Positions 1 to 6,349 of a DNA stretch of 57,582 bases are shown here, one piece after another. Below the pieces are notes generated by a model. The model saw nothing but the letters and a program-made list of their open reading frames with translations, did no database searches and was not told the DNA's origin. The position numbers and the translations under genes were made by a program. The stretch covers positions 1 through 57,582 of the forward strand of contig NZ_JAGHQT010000023.1 of assembly GCF_017744155.1 (NCBI RefSeq). The letters are read 5' to 3'. This DNA comes from Endozoicomonas sp. G2_1. GTDB lineage: Bacteria > Pseudomonadota > Gammaproteobacteria > Enterobacterales > Alteromonadaceae. How positions within the stretch are numbered: position 1 is the stretch's first letter; every line of letters begins with the position of its first letter.

Positions 1-103
1 TTTTCCAGTATTGAAATTCATAATTTCAGCTATGTTCGAAAAAGCAACTAGAGAAATAGAACAGTCTTTTGGCGAGGCCGCTGAATACAAAGATCAAGAT
101 TAA
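1..103 (+). CDS. 3' part of small one-TM protein (terminal overlap)
   Basis: This is the end of the 48-aa reading frame that is complete at 57412-57558. Bases 1-127 are identical to 57456-57582, so on the closed circle this is the same gene and not an extra copy. The stop TAA is at 101-103. It is followed by the recurring leader sequence AAAGCGTACTTAAAAAGAGG, which provides the ribosome site of the next gene. Confidence 0.8.
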   Translation, partial: FPVLKFIISAMFEKATREIEQSFGEAAEYKDQD

Positions 104-134
104 TTAAAGCGTACTTAAAAAGAGGAATTTAACT

Positions 135-341
135 ATGTCATTAATTTTAACTAGAGCAACATTAGCACCAGAAAATGAAGATGAACTTTTGATTGCTGTA
201 GAAGTTAATGGTGCTCACGAATTCGTTTCTGGTTGGTGGGATTTAGGCGAACAAGATTATTATCGGCATGATGGTGAACTGTTGGATTTTGAAGATGTTT
301 TAGGTTGGACTTGGAAACCTGAAATCGAAGTCGAGAAATAA
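135..341 (+). CDS. Small acidic hypothetical protein
   Basis: A 68-aa acidic protein of no family I recognise. It has several Trp residues in its second half (GWWDLGEQDYY, GWTWKPE), which suggests a small compact fold. The start ATG is preceded by GAGG at about 122-125 inside the recurring GCGTACTTAAAA leader. It opens the run of short + strand genes and belongs to the same transcription direction as the genes at 54.3-57.6 kb on the circle. Function unknown. Confidence 0.7.
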   Translation: MSLILTRATLAPENEDELLIAVEVNGAHEFVSGWWDLGEQDYYRHDGELLDFEDVLGWTWKPEIEVEK

Positions 342-364
342 GCGTACTTTTAAGGAATATGAGA

Positions 365-736
365 ATGAACTACAGAAATCTCAGTAAGTTCAAGATTAAC
401 AGGCTTGTTGCTCAGCGACTAGGCATGAACACGAACAAAGATGACCTGCCAGCCAACACGTTGAGTCGCAACTATAACGAAAGATACCCAGATACAGTTT
501 GGGCGCACAAGCCGCAAGACGCATGGGAGCAGTTCTGTTTCACAAATGATGCTGAAAGTTGGGGTGAATTGATTAGAGAGTTTAGCCTCGATATTAAGTT
601 TGATACTTGCCAAGTTCATGTAGCTAGCTATTTTGCAGACTGTAAGCCCGTATCTATGATCAGATCAGATATGGGGCTGGCTATCTGTATCGCATTTTTA
701 GAAATGAAAGATTGGCAAAGTAGTCAATCTATTTAA
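365..736 (+). CDS. NinX/DUF2591-like phage protein
   Basis: A 123-aa protein. An ATG at 359 is also in frame, but AAGGA at 352-356 is better placed for the ATG at 365. The order of features resembles the DUF2591 (NinX) family of temperate phages: an N-terminal Leu/Val-rich helix (LSKFKINRLVAQRLG), a central PQDAW motif where the family has PADAW, and a C-terminal LAICIAFLEMKD where the family has an AAMIVFLMM-type helix. The biochemical role of NinX proteins is not known. The gene follows the GCGTACTTTTA leader at 342-352, and its stop codon lies immediately before the hairpin leader at 736-766. The family call is by pattern only. Confidence 0.6.
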   Translation: MNYRNLSKFKINRLVAQRLGMNTNKDDLPANTLSRNYNERYPDTVWAHKPQDAWEQFCFTNDAESWGELIREFSLDIKFDTCQVHVASYFADCKPVSMIRSDMGLAICIAFLEMKDWQSSQSI

Positions 737-767
737 GTAGGCTTTGGTCTGCTCGAAATTGTACTTT
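736..767 (+). promoter_or_regulatory. Hairpin leader module, copy 1
   Basis: Stem AGTAGGC (736-742), loop TTTG, stem GTCTGCT (747-753), then GAAATTGTACTT. Compared with the copy at 56915-56945, the pair G741-T748 is G-C there. Compared with 55118-55147, T738-G751 is T-A. The stem is therefore kept by compensatory or GU/GC changes. It lies between the stop codon of the gene before and the ribosome site of the gene at 780. Confidence 0.6.
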
Positions 768-779
768 ATGAGAAATCGA

Positions 780-1109
780 ATGAACCAAGAACAGGCTATC
801 GACTTGATACAAAAAGGAGTCCACAAAGGGCTTAATCGACACATACTGTTTTTTAGCTGGATTTTCTTAGCTCTTCTTGCATTTCAATTTGGTTACAACT
901 TTTTTGGGTTTGGCATGAACTCGACTGACGGGCCTAATCAGCGTAGCAATATGGTAGTGAGAGTTGACCATCAAACTGGCTGCCAATACTTAGAAAGCGC
1001 GCGAGGGGGGCTAACACCTAGAGTTGACATCAAAGGTAACCATCTAGGTTGCACACAAAGCATGGCAGCAGAAGTAAGTGGCTTCGGCGGCGTCCAGACA
1101 ACAAATTAA
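780..1109 (+). CDS. DUF6440-like small membrane protein
   Basis: A 109-aa protein starting at ATG 780, which has GAG at 770-772 seven bases upstream; ATG 768 is a less likely start. Residues about 20-42 form one hydrophobic membrane segment (ILFFSWIFLALLAFQFGYNFF). The soluble part contains RVDHQTGCQYLES followed by GGLTPRVD, the arrangement typical of DUF6440 (D-x-x-TG-V/C-x-YL ... GGLTPxxD). That family's function is unknown and it is frequent in phages and mobile elements. The preceding leader is the hairpin/GTACTT module. Possible roles are envelope modification or superinfection exclusion, but nothing in the sequence decides this. Confidence 0.6.
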   Translation: MNQEQAIDLIQKGVHKGLNRHILFFSWIFLALLAFQFGYNFFGFGMNSTDGPNQRSNMVVRVDHQTGCQYLESARGGLTPRVDIKGNHLGCTQSMAAEVSGFGGVQTTN

Positions 1110-1142
1110 TTAGCGCACTTAAATGTAAGATAGGAGACATAA

Positions 1143-1373
1143 ATGAAAAACAAACTTATCGACTTAAACGACCACCTATTCATGCAGCTTGAACGCCTGT
1201 CAGACGAACAAATCACCGGCGAACAACTAAAAGAAGAAATTAGTCGCGCACAGGCAATTAACGGGGTCGCGAAAAACATCATAAACAATGCCACTCTAGC
1301 ACTAGAAGCTCACAAAGAAACCAATCAATTAGCAGATAAAAGCCGCATACCAGCTATGCTAGATATAAAATAA
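1143..1373 (+). CDS. Conserved phage protein paired with HNH gene
   Basis: A 76-aa mostly helical protein with AGGAG at 1132-1136. Its sequence ([15 protein letters not shown], then [20 protein letters not shown]) matches a small phage and prophage family that I recall being encoded directly before an HNH endonuclease, which is the case here. Its stop overlaps the next start (TAATG at 1371-1375), so the two are translationally coupled. A variant of the leader (TTAGCGCACTTAAA, GCACTT instead of GTACTT) lies at 1110-1123. Function unknown; it may regulate or accompany the nuclease. Confidence 0.65.
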   Translation: MKNKLIDLNDHLFMQLERLSDEQITGEQLKEEISRAQAINGVAKNIINNATLALEAHKETNQLADKSRIPAMLDIK

Positions 1374-2152
1374 TGGCAAAAATGTACTCTCCTCAACAGC
1401 TTGAATTTATCCAGTCTAATTACCAAAAAATGGGGATACAGCATGTAACAGATAAATTTAATCAGGAATTTCACGACAACAAAACCTTTAACCAAATAAA
1501 GGCTGCAATAAGCAATCATAAATTCACCTGCGGACGTCCCAAAGGTCAACTAAACAAAGGTGTCTCAAAAATATTCACCACAGAACAAGAAAACTTCTTA
1601 AAAGAAAACTATGGCCCATTAACCAGAAAAGAATTAGTAATAGCATTCAACAACCAATTTAATACTGACTATAGTTACAACAGAATAGTTGGGTACCTAA
1701 AAAATAACGACATAAAGTCCGGCCGAGATACTCGATTTAAAAAAGGCCAACAAGCTTGGAATAAAAATACAAAAGGCTTAACTAGCACTAATAAAACTAG
1801 CTTTAAAAAAGGTCATCGCCCCGAAAACACAAAACCATTAGGCTCAGAACGGAAAAATAATGATGGTTATATTGAAGTTAAAACAGCTGAACCAAACACC
1901 TGGCAGCTCAAGCACCGAATAATATACCAACAAGAACATGGTCCCATACCACCAGGGCACAACATAAGATTTAAAGATGGCAACAACCAAAACTTATCAA
2001 TAGAAAATTTAGTCCTGATAGATAATAGAGAACACGCCCTACTCAACCAGCGCTACCACCTCAACAAACAGCCTCAACAACACAGAGAAACCATAATACT
2101 AATGGCTAAAATCGACGTAAAAACAGCGCGTATAAAAGAAAAAATGCAATAA
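1373..2152 (+). CDS. HNH endonuclease
   Basis: A 259-aa protein with two N-terminal helix-rich repeats (YSPQQLEFIQSNYQKMG at about 4-20 and FTTEQENFLKENYGPLTRKEL at about 64-84). These look like tandem DNA-binding modules and are joined by GRPKGQLNKG and KKGQQAWNK linkers. An HNH_3-type nuclease core follows, with LKHRIIYQQEHGPIPPGH at about 180-197 and RFKDGNNQNLSIENLVLI after it. H182 begins the motif and the second His/Asn group is GH-N. Such enzymes are phage-borne free-standing or homing endonucleases, or packaging-associated nucleases. Here the gene sits far from terminase, which favours a free-standing nuclease. It is coupled to the small gene before it. Confidence 0.85.
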   Translation: MAKMYSPQQLEFIQSNYQKMGIQHVTDKFNQEFHDNKTFNQIKAAISNHKFTCGRPKGQLNKGVSKIFTTEQENFLKENYGPLTRKELVIAFNNQFNTDYSYNRIVGYLKNNDIKSGRDTRFKKGQQAWNKNTKGLTSTNKTSFKKGHRPENTKPLGSERKNNDGYIEVKTAEPNTWQLKHRIIYQQEHGPIPPGHNIRFKDGNNQNLSIENLVLIDNREHALLNQRYHLNKQPQQHRETIILMAKIDVKTARIKEKMQ

Positions 2153-2159
2153 CAAGGTA

Positions 2160-2429
2160 TTACTGTTCAATACCAAAAAACTCGGCTAGGGTCATATCGT
2201 GTAAATGAGGCAACTTAACAACCAATTCCCCAACAAAATCAACACCTGGATTAGCTCGTTTATGGTTAAGCCTATTTAGTAACCCTTGTACCTCATCATC
2301 ACTTCCCTCTCGGCCATACACCAAGCGAAACAGCTCCTTCCCCTTTAGTTGGCCTTTTATGCTTTTACAAGCAGCTTTTGAATGATGATTAGCTTCTTTC
2401 TTTTTCGGCACTTGAGTGTCTGGTTTCAT
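2160..2429 (-). CDS. Small DNA-binding regulator candidate
   Basis: An 89-aa protein. The open frame extends upstream to 2507, but that extension would cross the operator region and encodes a low-complexity hydrophobic stretch, so the ATG at 2427-2429 is preferred. The protein begins with a basic segment (PKKKEANHHSKAACKSIKGQLKGKELF) and continues with a helix-rich body ending MTLAEFFGIEQ. The composition and position suggest a repressor controlling the divergent ssb-par operon, whose start is 127 bp away across three palindromes. I do not recognise a named HTH family, so the regulatory role rests on context. Confidence 0.55.
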   Translation of the reverse strand: MKPDTQVPKKKEANHHSKAACKSIKGQLKGKELFRLVYGREGSDDEVQGLLNRLNHKRANPGVDFVGELVVKLPHLHDMTLAEFFGIEQ

Positions 2430-2464
2430 AAAATACCTGCGCACTATAAATATTTTTGAAAAAT

Positions 2465-2526
2465 ATATCAAAAATGATTTAAAAAATATCAAAGATGATA
2501 TAATCATAACATATCAACTTTGATAT
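2465..2526. promoter_or_regulatory. Three operator-like palindromes, divergent promoter region
   Basis: Three ATATCA-N4-TGATAT type sites lie at 2465-2480 (right half degenerate, TGATTT), 2486-2501 (ATATCA-AAGA-TGATAT, perfect) and 2511-2526 (ATATCAACTTTGATAT, perfect). Their starts are 21 and 25 bp apart. A consensus -10, TATAAT, at 2499-2504 points towards the gene at 2557 and overlaps the second site. This is the layout of a repressed divergent promoter pair. Confidence 0.65.
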
Positions 2527-2556
2527 AAAAAATAAGCAGCATGGAAACAAAACAAA

Positions 2557-2823
2557 ATGCCCTACTCAAAAGCTTATCACGAACAACTAGAATGCTGGGA
2601 ACGCTGCCACGGTGAACCACTACAACTCGGTATCATGGTAAAAACTACAGAAGAATGCGATCATGATGACTTTAACAATGGCATATTCATGGTTACATCA
2701 CTTTCGTTTGACGGTGATGAAATCAACATAGGAATCAACGACGATGGCCAAATAGACGACTTTCAAACCGCTTATGATGGCTTTCGCATTAACGAAATAA
2801 CGTTAGTAAAAACAGATCATTAA
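2557..2823 (+). CDS. Acidic hypothetical protein, first gene of ssb-par operon
   Basis: An 88-aa acidic protein of unknown family. It has a Cys/His cluster near the N-terminus (CWERCHGE at about 13-20) and a later ECDHDD, which might bind a metal but does not form a standard zinc knuckle pair. It lies 10 bp before ssb and downstream of the three palindromes, so it is probably the first gene of the operon they control. Confidence 0.6.
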   Translation: MPYSKAYHEQLECWERCHGEPLQLGIMVKTTEECDHDDFNNGIFMVTSLSFDGDEINIGINDDGQIDDFQTAYDGFRINEITLVKTDH

Positions 2824-2833
2824 AAGGCAATTT

Positions 2834-3280
2834 ATGCAACGTGGTATAAACAAAGTTATTCTTATCGGCTCACTGGGACAAGATCCAGAAATACGCTACA
2901 TGCCGAACAGTGGTGCCGTAGCAAATTTATCACTAGCTACATCAGATATATGGCGCGACAAACAAACAGGCCAAACAAAAGAAAAAACAGAATGGCACCG
3001 AATAGTCATTTATGGCGCCTTAGCCGACATAGCAGCCAAGCACCTTAAAAAAGGCAGTAAAATTTATATTGAAGGTAAACTACAAACTCGAAAATGGCAA
3101 AACCAACAAGGTCAAGACCAATACACTACCGAAATCATAGTGCAAGGCTACCAAGGCACCATGCAAATGCTGAACAGCGCCTCAAATAGTCAACCGCAAG
3201 CGCAGTCAGTAAATAACAATCAAAACAACTCGCAGTTTTCCCGTCAACAAGGTCGAAACACTCAACCAAACAGTATTTAA
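2834..3280 (+). CDS. ssb: Single-stranded DNA-binding protein
   Basis: A 148-aa SSB with the usual OB-fold sequence: [24 protein letters not shown] at the N-terminus, [14 protein letters not shown], the EWHRIVIYG block and [18 protein letters not shown]. It would coat single-stranded DNA during replication and recombination of the element. The linker from about residue 112 is Gln/Asn/Ser rich. The conserved acidic tail tip of cellular SSBs (DDDIPF), which recruits partner enzymes, is absent and the protein ends NTQPNSI. It is followed by the 26-bp inverted repeat and parA. Confidence 0.93.
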   Translation: MQRGINKVILIGSLGQDPEIRYMPNSGAVANLSLATSDIWRDKQTGQTKEKTEWHRIVIYGALADIAAKHLKKGSKIYIEGKLQTRKWQNQQGQDQYTTEIIVQGYQGTMQMLNSASNSQPQAQSVNNNQNNSQFSRQQGRNTQPNSI

Positions 3281-3326
3281 GTAACTACTAATTACATAAA
3301 TACCTACCAACATTGGCGACCCAAAC

Positions 3327-3380
3327 ACTAGATAAGTAAATACTATATAGTAAATACTATATAGTATTTACTTATCTAGT
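3327..3380. repeat. Perfect 26-bp inverted repeat upstream of parA
   Basis: Arms at 3327-3352 and 3355-3380 are exact reverse complements with only two bases (AA) between them. Each contains the element TAAATACTATATAGTA. It lies 49 bp before parA, where type Ib partition systems keep both their operator and their centromere (parS/parH). It is AT-only in the centre and lacks the GC stem of a terminator, so an operator/centromere role is favoured. A cruciform or replication role is possible. Confidence 0.7.
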
Positions 3381-3428
3381 ATCTATTTATATACTACACA
3401 AGGACAATAACAAAGCAGGAATGCAACA

Positions 3429-4013
3429 ATGAATATAATCAGTGTATGGAACCCTAAAGGCGGACAAGGCAAATCTATGCTATCAATAAACTTAGCAGGT
3501 GCAGCCATAGAGCTAGGGTTAACTCCAATAATAATCGACCAAGACCCACAGGGAACATCAACCAAATTTTATCAAAACGGTAATTTACCTTTTCAGGTTA
3601 TAGGGCAAATTCCCTCACAAAAGCCTGATGCTGATTTAATACTCTTCGATCACCAAGCGGGAGACTGGGAAATACCAAGCACACCAAAAATAGTCATGCC
3701 CTTACTTCCCGACCGAAGCCAGTACGGCACTTATATTGAGGCTAAGAAGAAAGCCGAAGAAGCGGGCAAAAACAACATCATTACCGTTGTTACCAACACC
3801 AACCACCAACGTCCCTACCAAGTCGCCACAAGGAAAGCTTTAGTGCAGGAGGGGGCCTTTGATATTCCATCGAGCGGTGTATTCAGCAGGGCAGACACCG
3901 AATACCGTACTATCTTCGACCAAAAACTAAACAAAGCCTACAAAGTCAGACAAACACGCCTAGCTGTGTCAAAAATACTTGGTCGACTATTACTAGAACA
4001 ACAACCAAATTAA
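3429..4013 (+). CDS. parA: ParA-family partition ATPase
   Basis: A 194-aa Walker-type ParA. It has a deviant Walker A (NPKGGQGKS, residues 8-16, with signature Lys10 and Lys15), an A' motif IIDQDPQG (35-42) and Walker B LILFDHQAG (70-78). It has no N-terminal HTH extension, so it is of the small type Ib class (ParF-like), whose partner binds the centromere. It would segregate the element in its plasmid state. It lies between two inverted repeats and 17 bp before the RHH partner gene. Confidence 0.92.
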   Translation: MNIISVWNPKGGQGKSMLSINLAGAAIELGLTPIIIDQDPQGTSTKFYQNGNLPFQVIGQIPSQKPDADLILFDHQAGDWEIPSTPKIVMPLLPDRSQYGTYIEAKKKAEEAGKNNIITVVTNTNHQRPYQVATRKALVQEGAFDIPSSGVFSRADTEYRTIFDQKLNKAYKVRQTRLAVSKILGRLLLEQQPN

Positions 4014-4030
4014 GAAAGAGGTTCAAACCC

Positions 4031-4315
4031 ATGAGCGAAAAACCAAGCTGGATGCAAGACGAAGAAAAAAGAGCAGACGAACTCGCAAACTCACCACAAA
4101 CAACCAATGCCGCAGCACCTCGATTAGTCAAAGTAACTCGCGAGCCACCAAGGCGCCAAAAACCATTTTACCTAAGCGAGCCTTATATCAAAACATTTGA
4201 ACAATTGTGTTTTGATCAAAAAAATACTCCTGGCGGCAAAAAATCAACCCACCTAGGAGAAGAAGCGCTAAACCTATTATTTGAAAAATACGGCTACAAA
4301 CTAAAGCAACAATAA
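4031..4315 (+). CDS. ParG-like ribbon-helix-helix centromere-binding protein
   Basis: A 94-aa protein with an unstructured, charged N-terminal half and a C-terminal part that fits a ribbon-helix-helix fold. The strand is RQKPFYLSEPYIKTFEQLC at about 42-60, followed by two helices ending in GEEALNLLFEKYGYKL. ParG proteins have the same layout: a mobile N-terminal tail that stimulates ParA and an RHH dimer that binds centromere and operator. Immediate position after parA supports the call. Sequence identity to ParG itself is not evident to me. Confidence 0.75.
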   Translation: MSEKPSWMQDEEKRADELANSPQTTNAAAPRLVKVTREPPRRQKPFYLSEPYIKTFEQLCFDQKNTPGGKKSTHLGEEALNLLFEKYGYKLKQQ

Positions 4316-4320
4316 AACCT

Positions 4321-4361
4321 AAATAGTAATTACCTATATACTACTTAGGTAATTACTATTT
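4321..4361. repeat. Inverted repeat between parG-like gene and integrase
   Basis: Arms AAATAGTAATTACCT (4321-4335) and AGGTAATTACTATTT (4347-4361) are perfect reverse complements with an 11-base loop. The sequence resembles the TAAATACTATATAGTA elements upstream of parA, and further TACTAT/TAGTAAATAG elements continue to 4393. It may act as a terminator for the two convergent genes, but it has no GC-rich stem or T-run, so a second partition-site cluster is also possible. Confidence 0.55.
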
Positions 4362-4393
4362 ATTTACATACTATACATTTAACTAGTAAATAG

Positions 4394-5617
4394 TTAAGCC
4401 ACTTTTAGCCGGTTAACATCCATCGTGAAAAAACCTCGCATTTCTAAATACGCTTGCCAATTATCCAACGACTCTAATAACAAATGCTGAGCAGTAGTTT
4501 GTACATAAGTTTCAACAACATCATCTAGTTTGTGATTAAGTAAAAACTCACCAATCACAAAATCGACTTTATTATCTGTCCACCAACTACGAGCCAACTT
4601 ACGAAAATCATGTGCGCCATACTTATGATCAAATAACTTACCCAATTTACGACTAGCCGAGTTAGCAGATATTGGCTTACGTTTTTTCGTCTGTAATGGA
4701 AATAAGTACCAACTAGCTCTACCTGCTTTGCGCCGTTCAGCACGATACTGTTTAAGTACAGCTATCATTCTATCAGTTAGCTTAACTTCAAAAGGGCGCT
4801 TATTCTTAACTCTACTTGCAGGGATTGTCCAAGTCTTATTATCAAAATCGAATTCTCTCCAAGCGGCGCCACTAGCTTCACAAATTCTTACAGCATGACC
4901 AGCAACTAAATAACCTAACATTCTCGTTTCAGGCAAAGCCTTTGCTAACAAATGTGCTGCCACCGGCAAATCAGTGTAGTTCATACGCTTAGTTTTGCTA
5001 AGCACCTTATCAGGCGTAAACAAAGCTAAAGAAAAGTCCTTTAACGGGTTGTTCGGTATCGCTTTTAAGCTTTCAGCTTGACTATAAGCGGCCTTCAACT
5101 TCAAAATAACTTGCTCAATCGTCCCTAGTGAATACCCCTCTCGTCGCATCGGTCTAAAAACATGCTCATCAAAAACAAATTCATCAACATCACTAACCGC
5201 ATAACCTTTCAAACGAGTAACCAAATGCAGTTTAATCAAACTTTTAATATTAGATAAATTTTTCGGCTTTTTATCAGGATCATCCTTTAACCTTTCAAAC
5301 CACCACATTAGTAACGCTGCAACATCGGCAAACTTGCACTCAACCCCATGTTTTGCATCTAAACCGTGTAAACTAACGATTCTAGCTTTAGCTTTTAGTG
5401 ATTTTTTTGCATCACTCACCGAAAGAGTAGGGTATTTACCTAGTCGGATATAAAAGCCTTTTCTTGCTTCATAATGCCTGTAATAAAACACCCCTGAACT
5501 TGGATTTTTATTGCTGTATCTAAAGTATAAGGCTTGATTTTGGTCTTTAAGTTGGACATTTTCACCAGCGTATTTTTTAATTACACTAGCGCTTAACAAG
5601 ACGGGAATGGTTTTCAT
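4394..5617 (-). CDS. int: Tyrosine integrase, P4-like
   Basis: A 407-aa tyrosine recombinase with all catalytic residues in order: R244 (AVRICEASG), K271 (ASRVKNKRP), H336-x-x-R339 (HDFRKLARSW), H362 (LLNHKLDD) and the nucleophile Y371 (VETYVQT). The N-terminal part has a YFRYSNK...FYYRHYEARKGFYIRLGKYPTLSV arrangement, the arm-binding domain of P4/CP4-57-type integrases. It would recombine attP with a host attB, often in a tRNA gene. No attP or tRNA-like core could be identified. Its ATG lies only 3 bp from the divergent ATG at 5621 and has no visible Shine-Dalgarno site, so expression is probably low or from a promoter inside the neighbour. Confidence 0.93.
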   Translation of the reverse strand: MKTIPVLLSASVIKKYAGENVQLKDQNQALYFRYSNKNPSSGVFYYRHYEARKGFYIRLGKYPTLSVSDAKKSLKAKARIVSLHGLDAKHGVECKFADVAALLMWWFERLKDDPDKKPKNLSNIKSLIKLHLVTRLKGYAVSDVDEFVFDEHVFRPMRREGYSLGTIEQVILKLKAAYSQAESLKAIPNNPLKDFSLALFTPDKVLSKTKRMNYTDLPVAAHLLAKALPETRMLGYLVAGHAVRICEASGAAWREFDFDNKTWTIPASRVKNKRPFEVKLTDRMIAVLKQYRAERRKAGRASWYLFPLQTKKRKPISANSASRKLGKLFDHKYGAHDFRKLARSWWTDNKVDFVIGEFLLNHKLDDVVETYVQTTAQHLLLESLDNWQAYLEMRGFFTMDVNRLKVA

Positions 5618-5620
5618 ACG

Positions 5621-6055
5621 ATGAATAAATTACTAGCAATAACAATACTCTTCATATTTGTTAATGTAGCACATGCAAGTGATGGCAGCACTGCTTTATA
5701 TAAACTTTGCAAAAGCAACAACAATAGCTGCGATCTCATTATTCAAAGCTATATATCAGGGTTAAAAGCAGGGTTAAACCAAGGCAGTAAAGAAACGATT
5801 AAACATCTGCTTAGCCAGGCAAATGAAAACAATAAAGAAATAGATAAAATTTTAGAACAAACACCAAAATTCATTACCTCTGTAGCACTCGGTGGTGGAG
5901 CGCTATGTCAAATAGCACTCAACCGAGAAAACATGAAAAAGGCATTTGTTCGATATATGGAAAGCCAAGAAACACCAGAAACGTCAGTAAGTAAATCTCT
6001 ACTTACTGCTTTTATTCAGTTAAACAATGAGCAGTGTCAAGGTCTAAGAACCTAA
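5621..6055 (+). CDS. Secreted Rap1a/Tai-like protein
   Basis: A 144-aa protein with a clear signal peptide (MNKLLAITILFIFVNVAHA, cleavage before SDGS at about 19/20). The mature part has the layout of the Rap1a/Tai family: an early LYKLC, then C...IIQSYISGLKAG, an ALCQIAL segment, AFVRYMESQE, and a late Cys (NNEQC). In that family these cysteines form disulfides and some members are periplasmic immunity proteins against type VI amidase effectors. As phage cargo it could protect the lysogen from rivals. The family assignment is from motif spacing. It is divergent from int and overlaps the small - strand gene at its 3' end. Confidence 0.6.
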   Translation: MNKLLAITILFIFVNVAHASDGSTALYKLCKSNNNSCDLIIQSYISGLKAGLNQGSKETIKHLLSQANENNKEIDKILEQTPKFITSVALGGGALCQIALNRENMKKAFVRYMESQETPETSVSKSLLTAFIQLNNEQCQGLRT

Positions 6056-6242
6056 TCATATCCTGTAAAATATCTTCAGACAAAAGCTCTATATCAAGAG
6101 TGGCTTGCTCCACGTTATCAATTAATTCAGGGGTGTTTAAGCCTTTTTCAATACTATCTCGTATCGGATTAACGTTATAACTAAGCGCTCTTAATTTTGC
6201 TACCAACAGCCTACCTTGCTGCTCCTTGTTCGGGTGACTCAC
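6012..6242 (-). CDS. Small hypothetical protein
   Basis: A 76-aa helical protein (KEQQGRLLVAKLRALSYNV near the start; acidic C-terminus). It starts with GTG at 6242, with a GGAG site about five bases upstream, which makes it a credible gene. Its 3' end overlaps the Rap1a-like gene by 44 bp in convergent orientation. No recognised domain. Confidence 0.55.
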   Translation of the reverse strand: MSHPNKEQQGRLLVAKLRALSYNVNPIRDSIEKGLNTPELIDNVEQATLDIELLSEDILQDMIRFLDLDTAHCLTE

Positions 6243-6349
6243 TACAACTCCAAATCTATCAGTAAGTAATTAAAGCCACATCATACAAATGCAAGCTAAA
6301 ATAACAATGCCCGAAATTTATTCCTAATTTTTGACAACAGTAGTAATTT

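Larger units (their letters stand above)
109..1120 (+). repeat. GTACTT leader sites, left part of the array
   Basis: GCGTACTTAAAA at 109-120, GCGTACTTTTA at 342-352, TTGTACTTTA at 759-768 and the variant GCGCACTTAAA at 1112-1122. Each lies just before the ribosome site of the next gene. The array continues on the other side of the junction at 54643, 55140, 55331, 55815, 56479, 56723, 56938 and 57564 (approximate motif starts). Confidence 0.7.

Noticed and set aside
1-127. Physical direct terminal repeat of the packaged genome
   Set aside because: The length is exactly 127 and ends where two internal repeat copies diverge, which fits assembler overlap better than a packaging repeat.
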